Part shown: positions 25,948-34,603 of the stretch, piece by piece
How positions within the stretch are numbered: the first letter of the stretch is position 1
Layout of the letters: each line of letters begins with the position of its first letter
From: UBA5429 sp942493315
GTDB lineage: Bacteria > Bacteroidota > Bacteroidia > Bacteroidales > WCHB1-69
DNA: 64,000 nt
Reading direction: 5' to 3'
Assembly: GCA_942493315.1 (NCBI GenBank)
Contig: OW818690.1
Coordinates: forward strand, 1,736,001 to 1,800,000
Notes under the pieces: generated by a model
What the model was told of the DNA's origin: nothing
The model's database searches: none
The model's input: only the letters and a program-made list of their open reading frames with translations
Translations under genes and position numbers: made by a program

Positions 25948-27261
25948 TTATTTGCGTTGTTTAATCTCCTGAATTTTAATTTGAAGGTACTTTTCAAATG
26001 GAATGCCTAAGCGAATAGCTTCGATTCGGAGTTGGTTGTAAAAGTTGTTATCCCGGAATAAATCGTTGATAATCAATAAATCAGGATCAATTTTTTCGTT
26101 AGGAACAAATTGTGCTAAAGCTTGTTCTAAGAACTCCCATCCAAATTTGTATAAGTTAGCATCTGTAATCATGATCAATACGATCTGATGTTCTAAAACC
26201 TGCTGTTTCAACTGCGTTATATTAACGGTATCGTTCCATGCCCAAATATTGGGCCATTTCGTTTTGTTGTAATACCAATAATCGTGTTGAGAAAACATTT
26301 GTCCCGTGTACCCGGAATTGATGAGTCCCCAATAGTAACTATCTCCAATGGTTAACACTTTTGGTCTGGTAGTGTTGTTGTTAGCCACTATTTTTTTGAT
26401 AGGGAAATTCATCTTTTCATGGGGAAGTTCACATAATAAATTCATCGGCGGCTCTAAGTCAAAATCCAAATCTTTGTTGAATGTGGAATTGGTATCACCT
26501 ACCTGGATAATCTCCGGTAAATGGATGTTACATTGATTTTCAATGAAATGAGTTAAAGTATCAGCAGCTTGCCACAATCCATAAGTGCTCCAATGTACTC
26601 CATATTTTGAATATAATTGATGAGGAGCATGCTCTTTCAATTCCTTAAAATATTGATTAAGATCTAAATAGGATACACCAAGTTTTTTAGACCAATCTAC
26701 AAAACTTTCATAATTGGAGCGTCCTTTTTGGTCAGGATGGTATCTGTCCGGTATAAATTCCGGACTGAAATGCGCTTTACCGGGTTCAATAACTGGAATT
26801 AAATCAATTTGATACTCTTTTTTTAGAATATCCTGAAGTTTTTTCAACTCTTCAACCCGTTTTTTCATCAACTGATCTCCTATGAAGTTATGTCCAAGAT
26901 ATTCTGTAATATACATCTCTTCATAGAAATAATCCTCTTTTCCTAATATCAGTTTTTCAGTTTTGGATGCTCTGAATAACCGATATTGCCATTCATTGTG
27001 AAACCGTACCCAATAGTTCCCAAAAGAGATGGGATTTTTACAGGCAGATTCCATTTTATCCTGAAAACTATTATTGATAAAATCTTTTAAAGTTAAATCT
27101 TTAATTGATACGCTCGATCTATTGATACTGTTTAATTCAGGGCCATACCCATTTTTAAACCATGAAAACCCTAAAGGAATCAATAAAACAAAAAGAATAA
27201 TCCCAAATATAATTTTGGTGATTAATTTTCTATTTTTGAAAGAATCTCGAATTTTTGTCAT
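25948..27261 (-). CDS. AlgX/AlgJ-like SGNH-fold protein of a polysaccharide O-acetylation locus
   Basis: 437 residues with one N-terminal membrane anchor (about 14-34). The rest resembles the AlgX/AlgJ SGNH hydrolase domain that moves acetyl groups to a polysaccharide in the periplasm. Seen: LTIGDSYYWGL with the expected nucleophile Ser308 and YGVHWSTYG with His223. In AlgX the His sits in a DxHW motif; here the Asp position is Gly221, so the canonical Asp-His-Ser triad looks incomplete unless another acid serves. It is the last gene of a three-gene operon after the MBOAT (gap 8 bp). The acceptor polymer is unknown. Confidence 0.8.
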   Translation of the reverse strand: MTKIRDSFKNRKLITKIIFGIILFVLLIPLGFSWFKNGYGPELNSINRSSVSIKDLTLKDFINNSFQDKMESACKNPISFGNYWVRFHNEWQYRLFRASKTEKLILGKEDYFYEEMYITEYLGHNFIGDQLMKKRVEELKKLQDILKKEYQIDLIPVIEPGKAHFSPEFIPDRYHPDQKGRSNYESFVDWSKKLGVSYLDLNQYFKELKEHAPHQLYSKYGVHWSTYGLWQAADTLTHFIENQCNIHLPEIIQVGDTNSTFNKDLDFDLEPPMNLLCELPHEKMNFPIKKIVANNNTTRPKVLTIGDSYYWGLINSGYTGQMFSQHDYWYYNKTKWPNIWAWNDTVNITQLKQQVLEHQIVLIMITDANLYKFGWEFLEQALAQFVPNEKIDPDLLIINDLFRDNNFYNQLRIEAIRLGIPFEKYLQIKIQEIKQRK

Positions 27262-27269
27262 AGTTATTA

Positions 27270-28691
27270 TTAAAATCTGAAGTATATAAATGGATTAAAA
27301 CCTCCTGCCATTAAAGAACCACCGCATAAAACATATAAGACAACAGCACATAAAACGGAGAAAATTAAAGGTTTTAGTTTTATATTTTTATTGTAAAGAT
27401 TATATTGAAAGAGTTCCACTTTTTTAATAATTCCCATAAAGGAGAAAAGAGCAGCCAGTGAAAGAATAGTGATTAATCGGCTATCGAAATAAAATTCATC
27501 CATACGGTTATCGAAGCTGAACAGTTTACGGTAAAAGCTTATCGCATAAGAGATTGATTCGGAACGAAAGAGAACCCATCCCATAATTGCAAAGAAGAAT
27601 GTGATGATGGTTGCCGGAATTTTCCCTATTTTACGAAGTGTTTTTAGAAGAAAAATCCGATCAGCAATCAGGAAAATGCCATGATATGCTCCCCAGGCAA
27701 TGAATGTCCAGGCTGCACCATGCCAGAAACCGGAAATGGTAAAAACGATGATCAGATTTAAGTAAATCCTTTGAATTTTCACCCGATTTCCACCCAAAGG
27801 GATATATAGATAATCTTTCATCCAGTTTCCTAAAGTGATGTGCCATCTTCTCCAGAACTCTGATATACTCTGTGAAATGTATGGAAAATTAAAATTTTCA
27901 GGAAATTCATATCCAATCATTTTGCCAATTCCTAAAGCCATATCAGAATAACCGGAGAAATCAAAATAGATCTGGAACGTGTATGCTAATAATCCTATCC
28001 ATGCTGTACCCGTTGAGAAATAATCGGGTGATACTGCAAAAATGAGATCCGCTTCTTCAGCTAAAACGTTAGCAATTAAAACTTTTTTGGAAAGACCAAT
28101 AGAAAATCTTATAAATCCGACCAAACGATTATCGAAACCATTATTTTGAGTTCTATCATATAATTGTGACTCCACTTCCTTATATCTAACGATTGGACCT
28201 GCAATGAGTTGTGGAAACATCAGAATGTACAGGGCATAATCAAAAACTGTTTTTAACGGATTCCCATTTTTGCGATATACGTCAATGGTGTAGGACATTT
28301 TTTGGAATGTAAAGAACGAGATTCCAATCGGAAGTAACACTTTGGTCCACGAAACAGCTTCAAATCCGAACCAACTCATGATGTTATTGACATTGTCAAC
28401 AAAGAAATTAGCATATTTAAAATACAACAGAAATCCGGTATTTAAAATAATGGAAGCGATAAGAAACCATCTCCGTTTTTTCCCTTCGTAGGTACTCATT
28501 TTTTTGATGATATAAAAATCGATCAGCAAAGAAGTAAGAACGATCAGGATAAACTTTGGGGCGCCCCAGGTATAGAAAAAGATACTAAAAACCAACAATA
28601 AAACATTTTGGATTTTATGATTGGAAAAATAATAAAATACCAAAAAAACAGGTAAAAAGTAGAATAGGAAAAGGGGAGTGGAGAAAACCAT
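27270..28691 (-). CDS. MBOAT family O-acyltransferase, AlgI/DltB-like (locus A)
   Basis: 473 residues with about eleven membrane segments. MBOAT proteins pass acyl groups across the membrane to periplasmic acceptors. The family's catalytic His is His324 in SGFWHGAAWTF, and FWRRWHITLGNWMKDYLYIPLGGNR is the AlgI/PatA-type signature loop. It lies between an exported peptidase gene (18 bp upstream) and the AlgX-like gene (8 bp downstream). The pairing with AlgX suggests acetyl-CoA-dependent O-acetylation as in alginate, although no polymerase gene is near. Confidence 0.93.
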   Translation of the reverse strand: MVFSTPLFLFYFLPVFLVFYYFSNHKIQNVLLLVFSIFFYTWGAPKFILIVLTSLLIDFYIIKKMSTYEGKKRRWFLIASIILNTGFLLYFKYANFFVDNVNNIMSWFGFEAVSWTKVLLPIGISFFTFQKMSYTIDVYRKNGNPLKTVFDYALYILMFPQLIAGPIVRYKEVESQLYDRTQNNGFDNRLVGFIRFSIGLSKKVLIANVLAEEADLIFAVSPDYFSTGTAWIGLLAYTFQIYFDFSGYSDMALGIGKMIGYEFPENFNFPYISQSISEFWRRWHITLGNWMKDYLYIPLGGNRVKIQRIYLNLIIVFTISGFWHGAAWTFIAWGAYHGIFLIADRIFLLKTLRKIGKIPATIITFFFAIMGWVLFRSESISYAISFYRKLFSFDNRMDEFYFDSRLITILSLAALFSFMGIIKKVELFQYNLYNKNIKLKPLIFSVLCAVVLYVLCGGSLMAGGFNPFIYFRF

Positions 28692-28709
28692 TAGTTAGTT
28701 GAGAAGCAA

Positions 28710-31700
28710 TTAGTTTTTGATCACTTTAACATTTTGAACAGCTTGATTTTCAGTTCTGATTTTCACAAAGTAAATCCCTGAACTGATTGAACTAAGGTTT
28801 AGATCCACTATATTTTGGTTAACAGATTGTTCCCATAACAGTTTCCCATTTACATCAAAAATTTGAACAGATTGAATCATTTGGTCCCGGTTGCTGATGG
28901 TTATGAAGTCTTTCGTAGGATTTGGATAAACTAAAGATAGATTGGAACTATTATGATCATCAATGCCCAAACCAGACACAACTTTCATCTGAATAGGGGT
29001 AATCACTTGATTCCCATCAGTTACAGTTGTAATCATATTGGCAAGATAAATTTCGCCCACTACTTTATTGCGGGTGTTAAAAGAGAGTCTTATTTGTCTG
29101 GATTGAAGACTATTAACACTTCCATTTGGATAATTTGAAGTACACCAGTTTACAGGATTATTAAGCGTATCTAAAATAGTATTGGTAAAAATGGCATAAA
29201 TAGGGGTTGTAGAGGTTAAAGTTACATTTGAATCTAAAGTGGACCCCATAGGTAATTCAATATAAATGGTTTCAGGTGTTACATTTAAAGTGGGGATTGC
29301 ATTATTATCTGTTGGAAAACAGATATCATCTACCCAGGCTTTATCGCTACCGGTATCAACAGATAAATCTTTATAATATTGCCATTGGAATAAGTGGTTC
29401 CCGGTAGTAACAGGGTAAGAAACTAAAGCCCAATTTAGTTCACCACTCCATTCTGCTTTTTTCACTCCATCGATAAAGAAGCGGAGGAAATCATAAGTAC
29501 TTTCAGAAGAAACTTTTCTTTGGAAGCTGATTTCTCCATCAACTACAATATTTTTTTGCCAATACATACTGGATTGTTGAAGGTGAGTAATCACACCTGA
29601 TGCAGCAGACTGTAACCCGCCTGCACTTATTGTATTGGATATCACCCATGCTGTATCTGAAAAAGTTATAGGAGCAGGAAATCCGTCTTCAAATCCATCA
29701 CAATTCGATTCACCGACTAACGTGATAATGATTGTTTTAAAGAAACTATTATTTACATATACATCAATAAGGGCATCAACAGTAGTTCCAGATACAAAAT
29801 TATTATTTACACTGATTTCAAAAGGCAAATTAGTAGTAGCTTCTATACCTAATGTAGTTATATCTATTTGTGCTAAAGTTGTGGTTAATTCAGGTTCAGC
29901 AAAATGAAGTACAAAACGTAAGTTATTAATTTCAGAAGCTCCTGTATTTTTTGCAACAACAGTAAAATTACTATTTTCACCCGGGTCAAATACATTATTA
30001 TTGCCGGAAACTAAATTAAAATCTATGACATTTACATCTCTACCTTTGATAATGAAATTTTGGACACCATTAGAGTTGATGTTATTTGATGAAGTTATCA
30101 ATGTTGCAAATTCAGCATTATAGTTATTTGGAGTTGCTCCATCAACAACGAATTTAATACTATTGTTTAAAATATATTCATTTCCACCTGCAATATATCC
30201 AAAGTATTCAGAACTATCTATTAAGGTGATATAATCATCTTGTATAGAAAATTTAAGATTACAACCGTCTAAGCCGACAACATCCACATTTCTTACTGTA
30301 ACTGATAAAATAACGGTATCACCGGCACTGATGTTTGTGCTTCCGTTGGCATTTACATCAATGTTTGAAATCAGTAATGCAGAATTATAAGTACTGGAGA
30401 AATTGATTATTTTGGTTGTTCTAACTTCGTTGTTATCACAGCAGGTAACGGCCACAGGAACATGATCTAAAGCCATATCCATTCTTCCGGTAAGTTCACC
30501 GGTTCGTGTTAAAGTTAATCCTGCAATTGAAGGGGGAGGAGTAAATCTGAAATTTCGATTAGCACAAGAAGCAGCAGATACACCTGAAATGGCAGTTTTT
30601 GCAAAAATGATGGCATCACCTCTAGATAAAACAGATATAAAACTGGACCCGGTGTAACTCATATCTCCGTAGTAATACTCAATGACGCCTGTGTTGTATA
30701 ATTTGACAGTAAATTTAACACTATTAGCGGTTTGAGTTTTAATATTAGCGCTAAAAGTTAATGTGATACTATTGGCATCAGCAGTTTTTTTCACAGAAGA
30801 AATCACCAAATCACCTCTAAAAGGCCCTATAAATCTGGAAGTTCTCAATTGATTATCAGCATCTTTCAAAAATGGCCAGTTGTAAGTATCGTATCGGAAT
30901 GCGATATATCCATCAGCAAAAACGACAATTTGATTGTATTTGGTTTCAAAAAATGGAAAACTAAATGAGAGTGGAATGGTGGCATACCCATTGTCAGAAC
31001 TGGATAAAGAAACAACGGTACCTTCATTTGTAGGGTAAGGTGCAGCAAATTCTTCCAGATTGTATTCATGAGAAAGCTCCCAGCGATAAGGAGGTAAGCC
31101 ATTTTCAGCGTCTAATTGTTCTGAAAAATTCTCAAAAGCACTTATGGTAATGGTATCAGTTGTAATATTGGGTTTTGAAAAGTTCAAAGTATGACTAACC
31201 CCAAGATAAGTAGTTGTATTATTTGTGATATTGGTATTGGTATTACTGCATGCAATTTCAACGGGAGTTGTTCCTGTGTAATCCATAACGGAGAAATTTG
31301 CAATTTGACCGGTTCCGGTTCCACTAGGATCGTTTTCTGTAACACCTAAGAAAAACTTATAAGGAGCACCAGGTTCCATTGAGTTAAGCAAAGGGGTTAC
31401 ATCCAAACCTAATTCCAGTATTTTATCTGCCTCTGTTGTGCCACCTTGCATAGATAATTCACCACCTTGAAAATTAAAAACATTAAATCCAATGGTAGTA
31501 CTAGGAGTTGTTGCATTAACATCAGGATTAATTCCGGCAGTAAGTCGGATCATTCCACGTTTATCGTGTTTGATGGTTGCTTTGTATGTGATTTGAGGGA
31601 ATACTTCATCTCTTAAATTTACGATGTAAACACAAGCATTCCAGACTCCTCCGTTTTCAGTATGAGTTTCTGCTAATTTTTTGTAAGGAAGGTAAGCAAA

Positions 31701-32627
31701 TCCGTTGTTTCCCCAACCGGTTCCGAAAGAGTTGCAAAAGATAACACCACCAATTTCCCAATCTTTTACATTAAGAACTCCATCTCCATTGATATCAATA
31801 TTGTTCGTATATTGACCATCACCATTATAATCATAACGAATGGAATCATTATAACCAACAATTGTTTGAGAGTGATTTACATAAGAAGAGAAAGTGGTCA
31901 TTACTGCTTTTCCACCTTCAGGAGTTCCGGCAGGTAAAGTGCCGTTTGTTCCTTGATAAGTACAGTAAAAATGGGCCATTCCTCCTTGTCCTTCACCCGT
32001 GCAGTGATTGGCAATCCAATGTCTTAATGTATTGATTCCTTCTGCTGTTGTTGTAGGAATTGCATACATATCGACAATTCTGTTTTGCATACCTCTATAA
32101 TACTTGTCATATCCGGAGATCCACTTACTGGCACCACCGGCAGCATAAGAGGTACCCCAGTCTGGTGTAAATGGAGAGCCTGCTGTTCTGATTACCTGCC
32201 AGGTATCCATAGCACTAACACCGGAACTGGCTCCACCATTACAAAAATTCCAGGCAAAATGGGAAGGAATATGATAGGTGTTAATTGGATTGTCAAATAA
32301 AACAAAACGATTTCTTCTCACAGCCAATTCATAAGTGAATAAATAGGTGAGCGTACTGGCTTGACCACACTCTAAAGCTGATTGGTAGAAAATATATGGG
32401 AAATAATAGGTTTGTGAATTGTCAACCATGGATGGTATGGTAGAATTTCTTTGAACTGCATCCATCGAAAAAACCGGCAAGTCCTGCAACATAGATTGAT
32501 CTTTGACTGAAAGTAACTGCGGTGCTATTGTGTATAATGAATCTAAAAAGATCTCATTTACAGGTTGTTGACTATAACCTGAGCAGGTTAAAAGAATAAA
32601 TAAAATAACAGATAAAATTTTTTTCAT
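28710..32627 (-). CDS. T9SS-exported papain-like cysteine peptidase, multidomain (locus A)
   Basis: 1305 residues, signal peptide (to about 20). Residues about 70-320 resemble a C1 papain-like core: oxyanion Gln82 and probable nucleophile Cys87 (YQSALECGQAS), His252 (NHSQTIVGYND) and Asn299 (FCNSFGTGWGNNGFAYLPY). A calcium-loop segment (YDYNGDGQYTNN, IDINGDGVLNVKDWE, 265-291) is inserted between His and Asn. Then Ig-like and CARDB-like regions (about 880-960), a jelly-roll domain (about 990-1130) and a C-terminal T9SS sorting domain (VYPNPTKDFITIS ... SGIYFVKIRT). Nearest relative is the 819-residue protein at 52168-54627, sharing the first about 720 residues. Substrate unknown; it leads the operon with MBOAT and AlgX-like genes. 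Confidence 0.82.
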   Translation of the reverse strand: MKKILSVILFILLTCSGYSQQPVNEIFLDSLYTIAPQLLSVKDQSMLQDLPVFSMDAVQRNSTIPSMVDNSQTYYFPYIFYQSALECGQASTLTYLFTYELAVRRNRFVLFDNPINTYHIPSHFAWNFCNGGASSGVSAMDTWQVIRTAGSPFTPDWGTSYAAGGASKWISGYDKYYRGMQNRIVDMYAIPTTTAEGINTLRHWIANHCTGEGQGGMAHFYCTYQGTNGTLPAGTPEGGKAVMTTFSSYVNHSQTIVGYNDSIRYDYNGDGQYTNNIDINGDGVLNVKDWEIGGVIFCNSFGTGWGNNGFAYLPYKKLAETHTENGGVWNACVYIVNLRDEVFPQITYKATIKHDKRGMIRLTAGINPDVNATTPSTTIGFNVFNFQGGELSMQGGTTEADKILELGLDVTPLLNSMEPGAPYKFFLGVTENDPSGTGTGQIANFSVMDYTGTTPVEIACSNTNTNITNNTTTYLGVSHTLNFSKPNITTDTITISAFENFSEQLDAENGLPPYRWELSHEYNLEEFAAPYPTNEGTVVSLSSSDNGYATIPLSFSFPFFETKYNQIVVFADGYIAFRYDTYNWPFLKDADNQLRTSRFIGPFRGDLVISSVKKTADANSITLTFSANIKTQTANSVKFTVKLYNTGVIEYYYGDMSYTGSSFISVLSRGDAIIFAKTAISGVSAASCANRNFRFTPPPSIAGLTLTRTGELTGRMDMALDHVPVAVTCCDNNEVRTTKIINFSSTYNSALLISNIDVNANGSTNISAGDTVILSVTVRNVDVVGLDGCNLKFSIQDDYITLIDSSEYFGYIAGGNEYILNNSIKFVVDGATPNNYNAEFATLITSSNNINSNGVQNFIIKGRDVNVIDFNLVSGNNNVFDPGENSNFTVVAKNTGASEINNLRFVLHFAEPELTTTLAQIDITTLGIEATTNLPFEISVNNNFVSGTTVDALIDVYVNNSFFKTIIITLVGESNCDGFEDGFPAPITFSDTAWVISNTISAGGLQSAASGVITHLQQSSMYWQKNIVVDGEISFQRKVSSESTYDFLRFFIDGVKKAEWSGELNWALVSYPVTTGNHLFQWQYYKDLSVDTGSDKAWVDDICFPTDNNAIPTLNVTPETIYIELPMGSTLDSNVTLTSTTPIYAIFTNTILDTLNNPVNWCTSNYPNGSVNSLQSRQIRLSFNTRNKVVGEIYLANMITTVTDGNQVITPIQMKVVSGLGIDDHNSSNLSLVYPNPTKDFITISNRDQMIQSVQIFDVNGKLLWEQSVNQNIVDLNLSSISSGIYFVKIRTENQAVQNVKVIKN

Positions 32628-32655
32628 AAACCGGTATATTAGGAATATTAACCTG

Positions 32656-32663
32656 CAAATATA
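32656..32663 (-). promoter_or_regulatory. -7 element for the locus A peptidase operon
   Basis: TATATTTG followed by C on the minus strand, about 29 bp before the peptidase ATG. It would drive peptidase-MBOAT-AlgX. Confidence 0.7.
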
Positions 32664-32689
32664 CGATTTATTTTAGAAAAAAATGAATT

Positions 32690-34375
32690 TTAAACAGTCT
32701 GATAAGGTATTGTAAAATAAAAAGTTGAACCAATCCCTTCTACTGATTCAACACTAATTGTTCCACCTAACATTTCAACATAAGATTTTGCGATTGAAAG
32801 CCCTAAGCCAGACCCTTGATAGGACCTTCTATTATCCAAATCAACTTGTATAAAACGCTCAAATATTGATTCTTGACGATCAATTGGAATTCCTATTCCG
32901 GTATCAGTGACATAGAACTGAAGCTCATTGATCTTTGAATTTTTATTTATTACCTTATATCCAAACTCGATATATCCCTGATGAGAATATTTGATGCTGT
33001 TTTTTACCAAATTGGTTAATATGGAATAAAATTTATCTGCATCTGTAATAATTGTGGAATCAGAGTCTTCTAAATCATATTTAAGAATCAATTCCATTCC
33101 TTTTGCTTCCACTTCCGGTTTAAAAAAATGATAAATTAATTGAATCTGATCATTTAAATCCATGACATCTTTTCTTACTTCAACCATACCGGCTTCAATT
33201 TTTGAAACATCAATAATATCATTAATCACATTCAATAACTTATGACAACATTGATGTATGATAGAACTGTAATGTTTTTGCTCATTATAAGTTAATTCTG
33301 TTTGACTCATCAAGTCTGTAAATCCAATGATCCCATTCATCGGAGTTCTTATTTCATGGCTCATATTGGCTAAAAATGAAGATTTTAACCGTTCACTCTC
33401 TTCAGCCTTTTTTTTAGCCTCTTTCAATTCTATCTCTTTTTGTTTTAATTCGGAAATATCCCGAAAAACCATTAAAGTTCCTAAAAAATCTAAATGTTTG
33501 ATGTTATATAATGATTCAGTTACTAATAAAGTTTTAGATTCTTGATTAGAAGTTTTTACATCAAGTTCAAAAGATTGAAGTGTGTTTTTAGAATCTAATT
33601 GGGAACGATTTAAAAATGGATCTAAACAATCCTTTTTTATAAAATCTGCTATAGATTTTCCGGTTACTTGAGATGCTTCAAAATTTAAAATATAATGAGC
33701 TTGTGGATTTGCATATTGAATCATATCTTTTTGATCAACAATAATAATCCCTTCGCCTAATACTTCTATTAAATTTCTCATTTTCATTTCACTGTCAATA
33801 AGTATTGACTCTGAGTCCTTTTTTGATTTTAAAATCAAATAGATAACAAATTGAATTGTAAATGTAATAACAATAATAGTATAACCTAATTCAGGATCAA
33901 TTTTAAACTGAAAAAAGAATAAAATCATTGTTAATAGGGATAAAATAGAATAATAAATAATATATTTTACATTGGAGACTGCTGCTGCATTAATAGATGC
34001 AACCAAAATGAATGTTATAGAAGTGATCAGAGAAAAATCGTTTACACTAGCAATATAAATGGCCCAAATAAATACAAAGAAGAGACAAAGATTAAAAAAT
34101 GATATGATATGATTAGTTACAAATTTAATTTTAAAACTAAGAAAATAAATTGAAAAAAATAACCCTGAAATAATAATTCTTAAGCCAATAGGATCAATGA
34201 GTTCTTTTTCTACCAGTTTATAAACGAACCCTGTAAAAGGGAATAATAGGGCTATATAGAAAATTGCTAATCTGTAATATTTAATATGTGAATCCAAATA
34301 ATCTGTTTTAAAAAAAGTGATTTCTTTAGGGGTAGAACCTTTTTTAAATTTTCTAAATATCGAATGATAATCCAT
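32690..34375 (-). CDS. Membrane-bound PAS sensor histidine kinase
   Basis: 561 residues. Six membrane segments lie between about 36 and 183 with no large extracellular loop, so the signal is probably sensed in the membrane or cytoplasm. A PAS domain follows (about 198-310; LGEGIIIVDQKDMIQYANP), then HisKA with phospho-acceptor His340 (SFLANMSHEIRTPMNGIIG) and HATPase_c with N box (LTNLVKNSIKYSH), G1 (DTGIGIP) and G2 (GSGLGLSIAKS). It ends right after the ATPase domain: no receiver domain is attached, and no response regulator gene is adjacent. It diverges from a helicase gene. Confidence 0.94.
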   Translation of the reverse strand: MDYHSIFRKFKKGSTPKEITFFKTDYLDSHIKYYRLAIFYIALLFPFTGFVYKLVEKELIDPIGLRIIISGLFFSIYFLSFKIKFVTNHIISFFNLCLFFVFIWAIYIASVNDFSLITSITFILVASINAAAVSNVKYIIYYSILSLLTMILFFFQFKIDPELGYTIIVITFTIQFVIYLILKSKKDSESILIDSEMKMRNLIEVLGEGIIIVDQKDMIQYANPQAHYILNFEASQVTGKSIADFIKKDCLDPFLNRSQLDSKNTLQSFELDVKTSNQESKTLLVTESLYNIKHLDFLGTLMVFRDISELKQKEIELKEAKKKAEESERLKSSFLANMSHEIRTPMNGIIGFTDLMSQTELTYNEQKHYSSIIHQCCHKLLNVINDIIDVSKIEAGMVEVRKDVMDLNDQIQLIYHFFKPEVEAKGMELILKYDLEDSDSTIITDADKFYSILTNLVKNSIKYSHQGYIEFGYKVINKNSKINELQFYVTDTGIGIPIDRQESIFERFIQVDLDNRRSYQGSGLGLSIAKSYVEMLGGTISVESVEGIGSTFYFTIPYQTV

Positions 34376-34431
34376 ATTGTTGTTTTATGAGTTTTTAAAA
34401 ACAAAAATTTGACTTTTTTACAAATAAATTG

Positions 34432-34439
34432 CAAATATA
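34432..34439 (-). promoter_or_regulatory. -7 element for the sensor kinase
   Basis: TATATTTG followed by C on the minus strand, 56 bp before the kinase ATG. Confidence 0.65.
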
Positions 34440-34543
34440 GTAAAAAATTGAACACTTTAACAATGAATATGTTAAAATGAATTTTTTTTTCACATTCAAA
34501 GTATAACTTATAATTTATTACTCAAAACTTATAACTTTTTTTT

Positions 34544-34551
34544 TATCTTTG
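34544..34551 (+). promoter_or_regulatory. -7 element for the SF1 helicase
   Basis: TATCTTTG followed by C on the + strand; leader of about 45 nt before the ATG at 34604. The sensor kinase and helicase promoters stand back to back about 105 bp apart. Confidence 0.65.
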
Positions 34552-34603
34552 CATGATGAAAAAATAAATATAAAACTAAATTTACTAATCAAAACTCAAC
34601 ATT

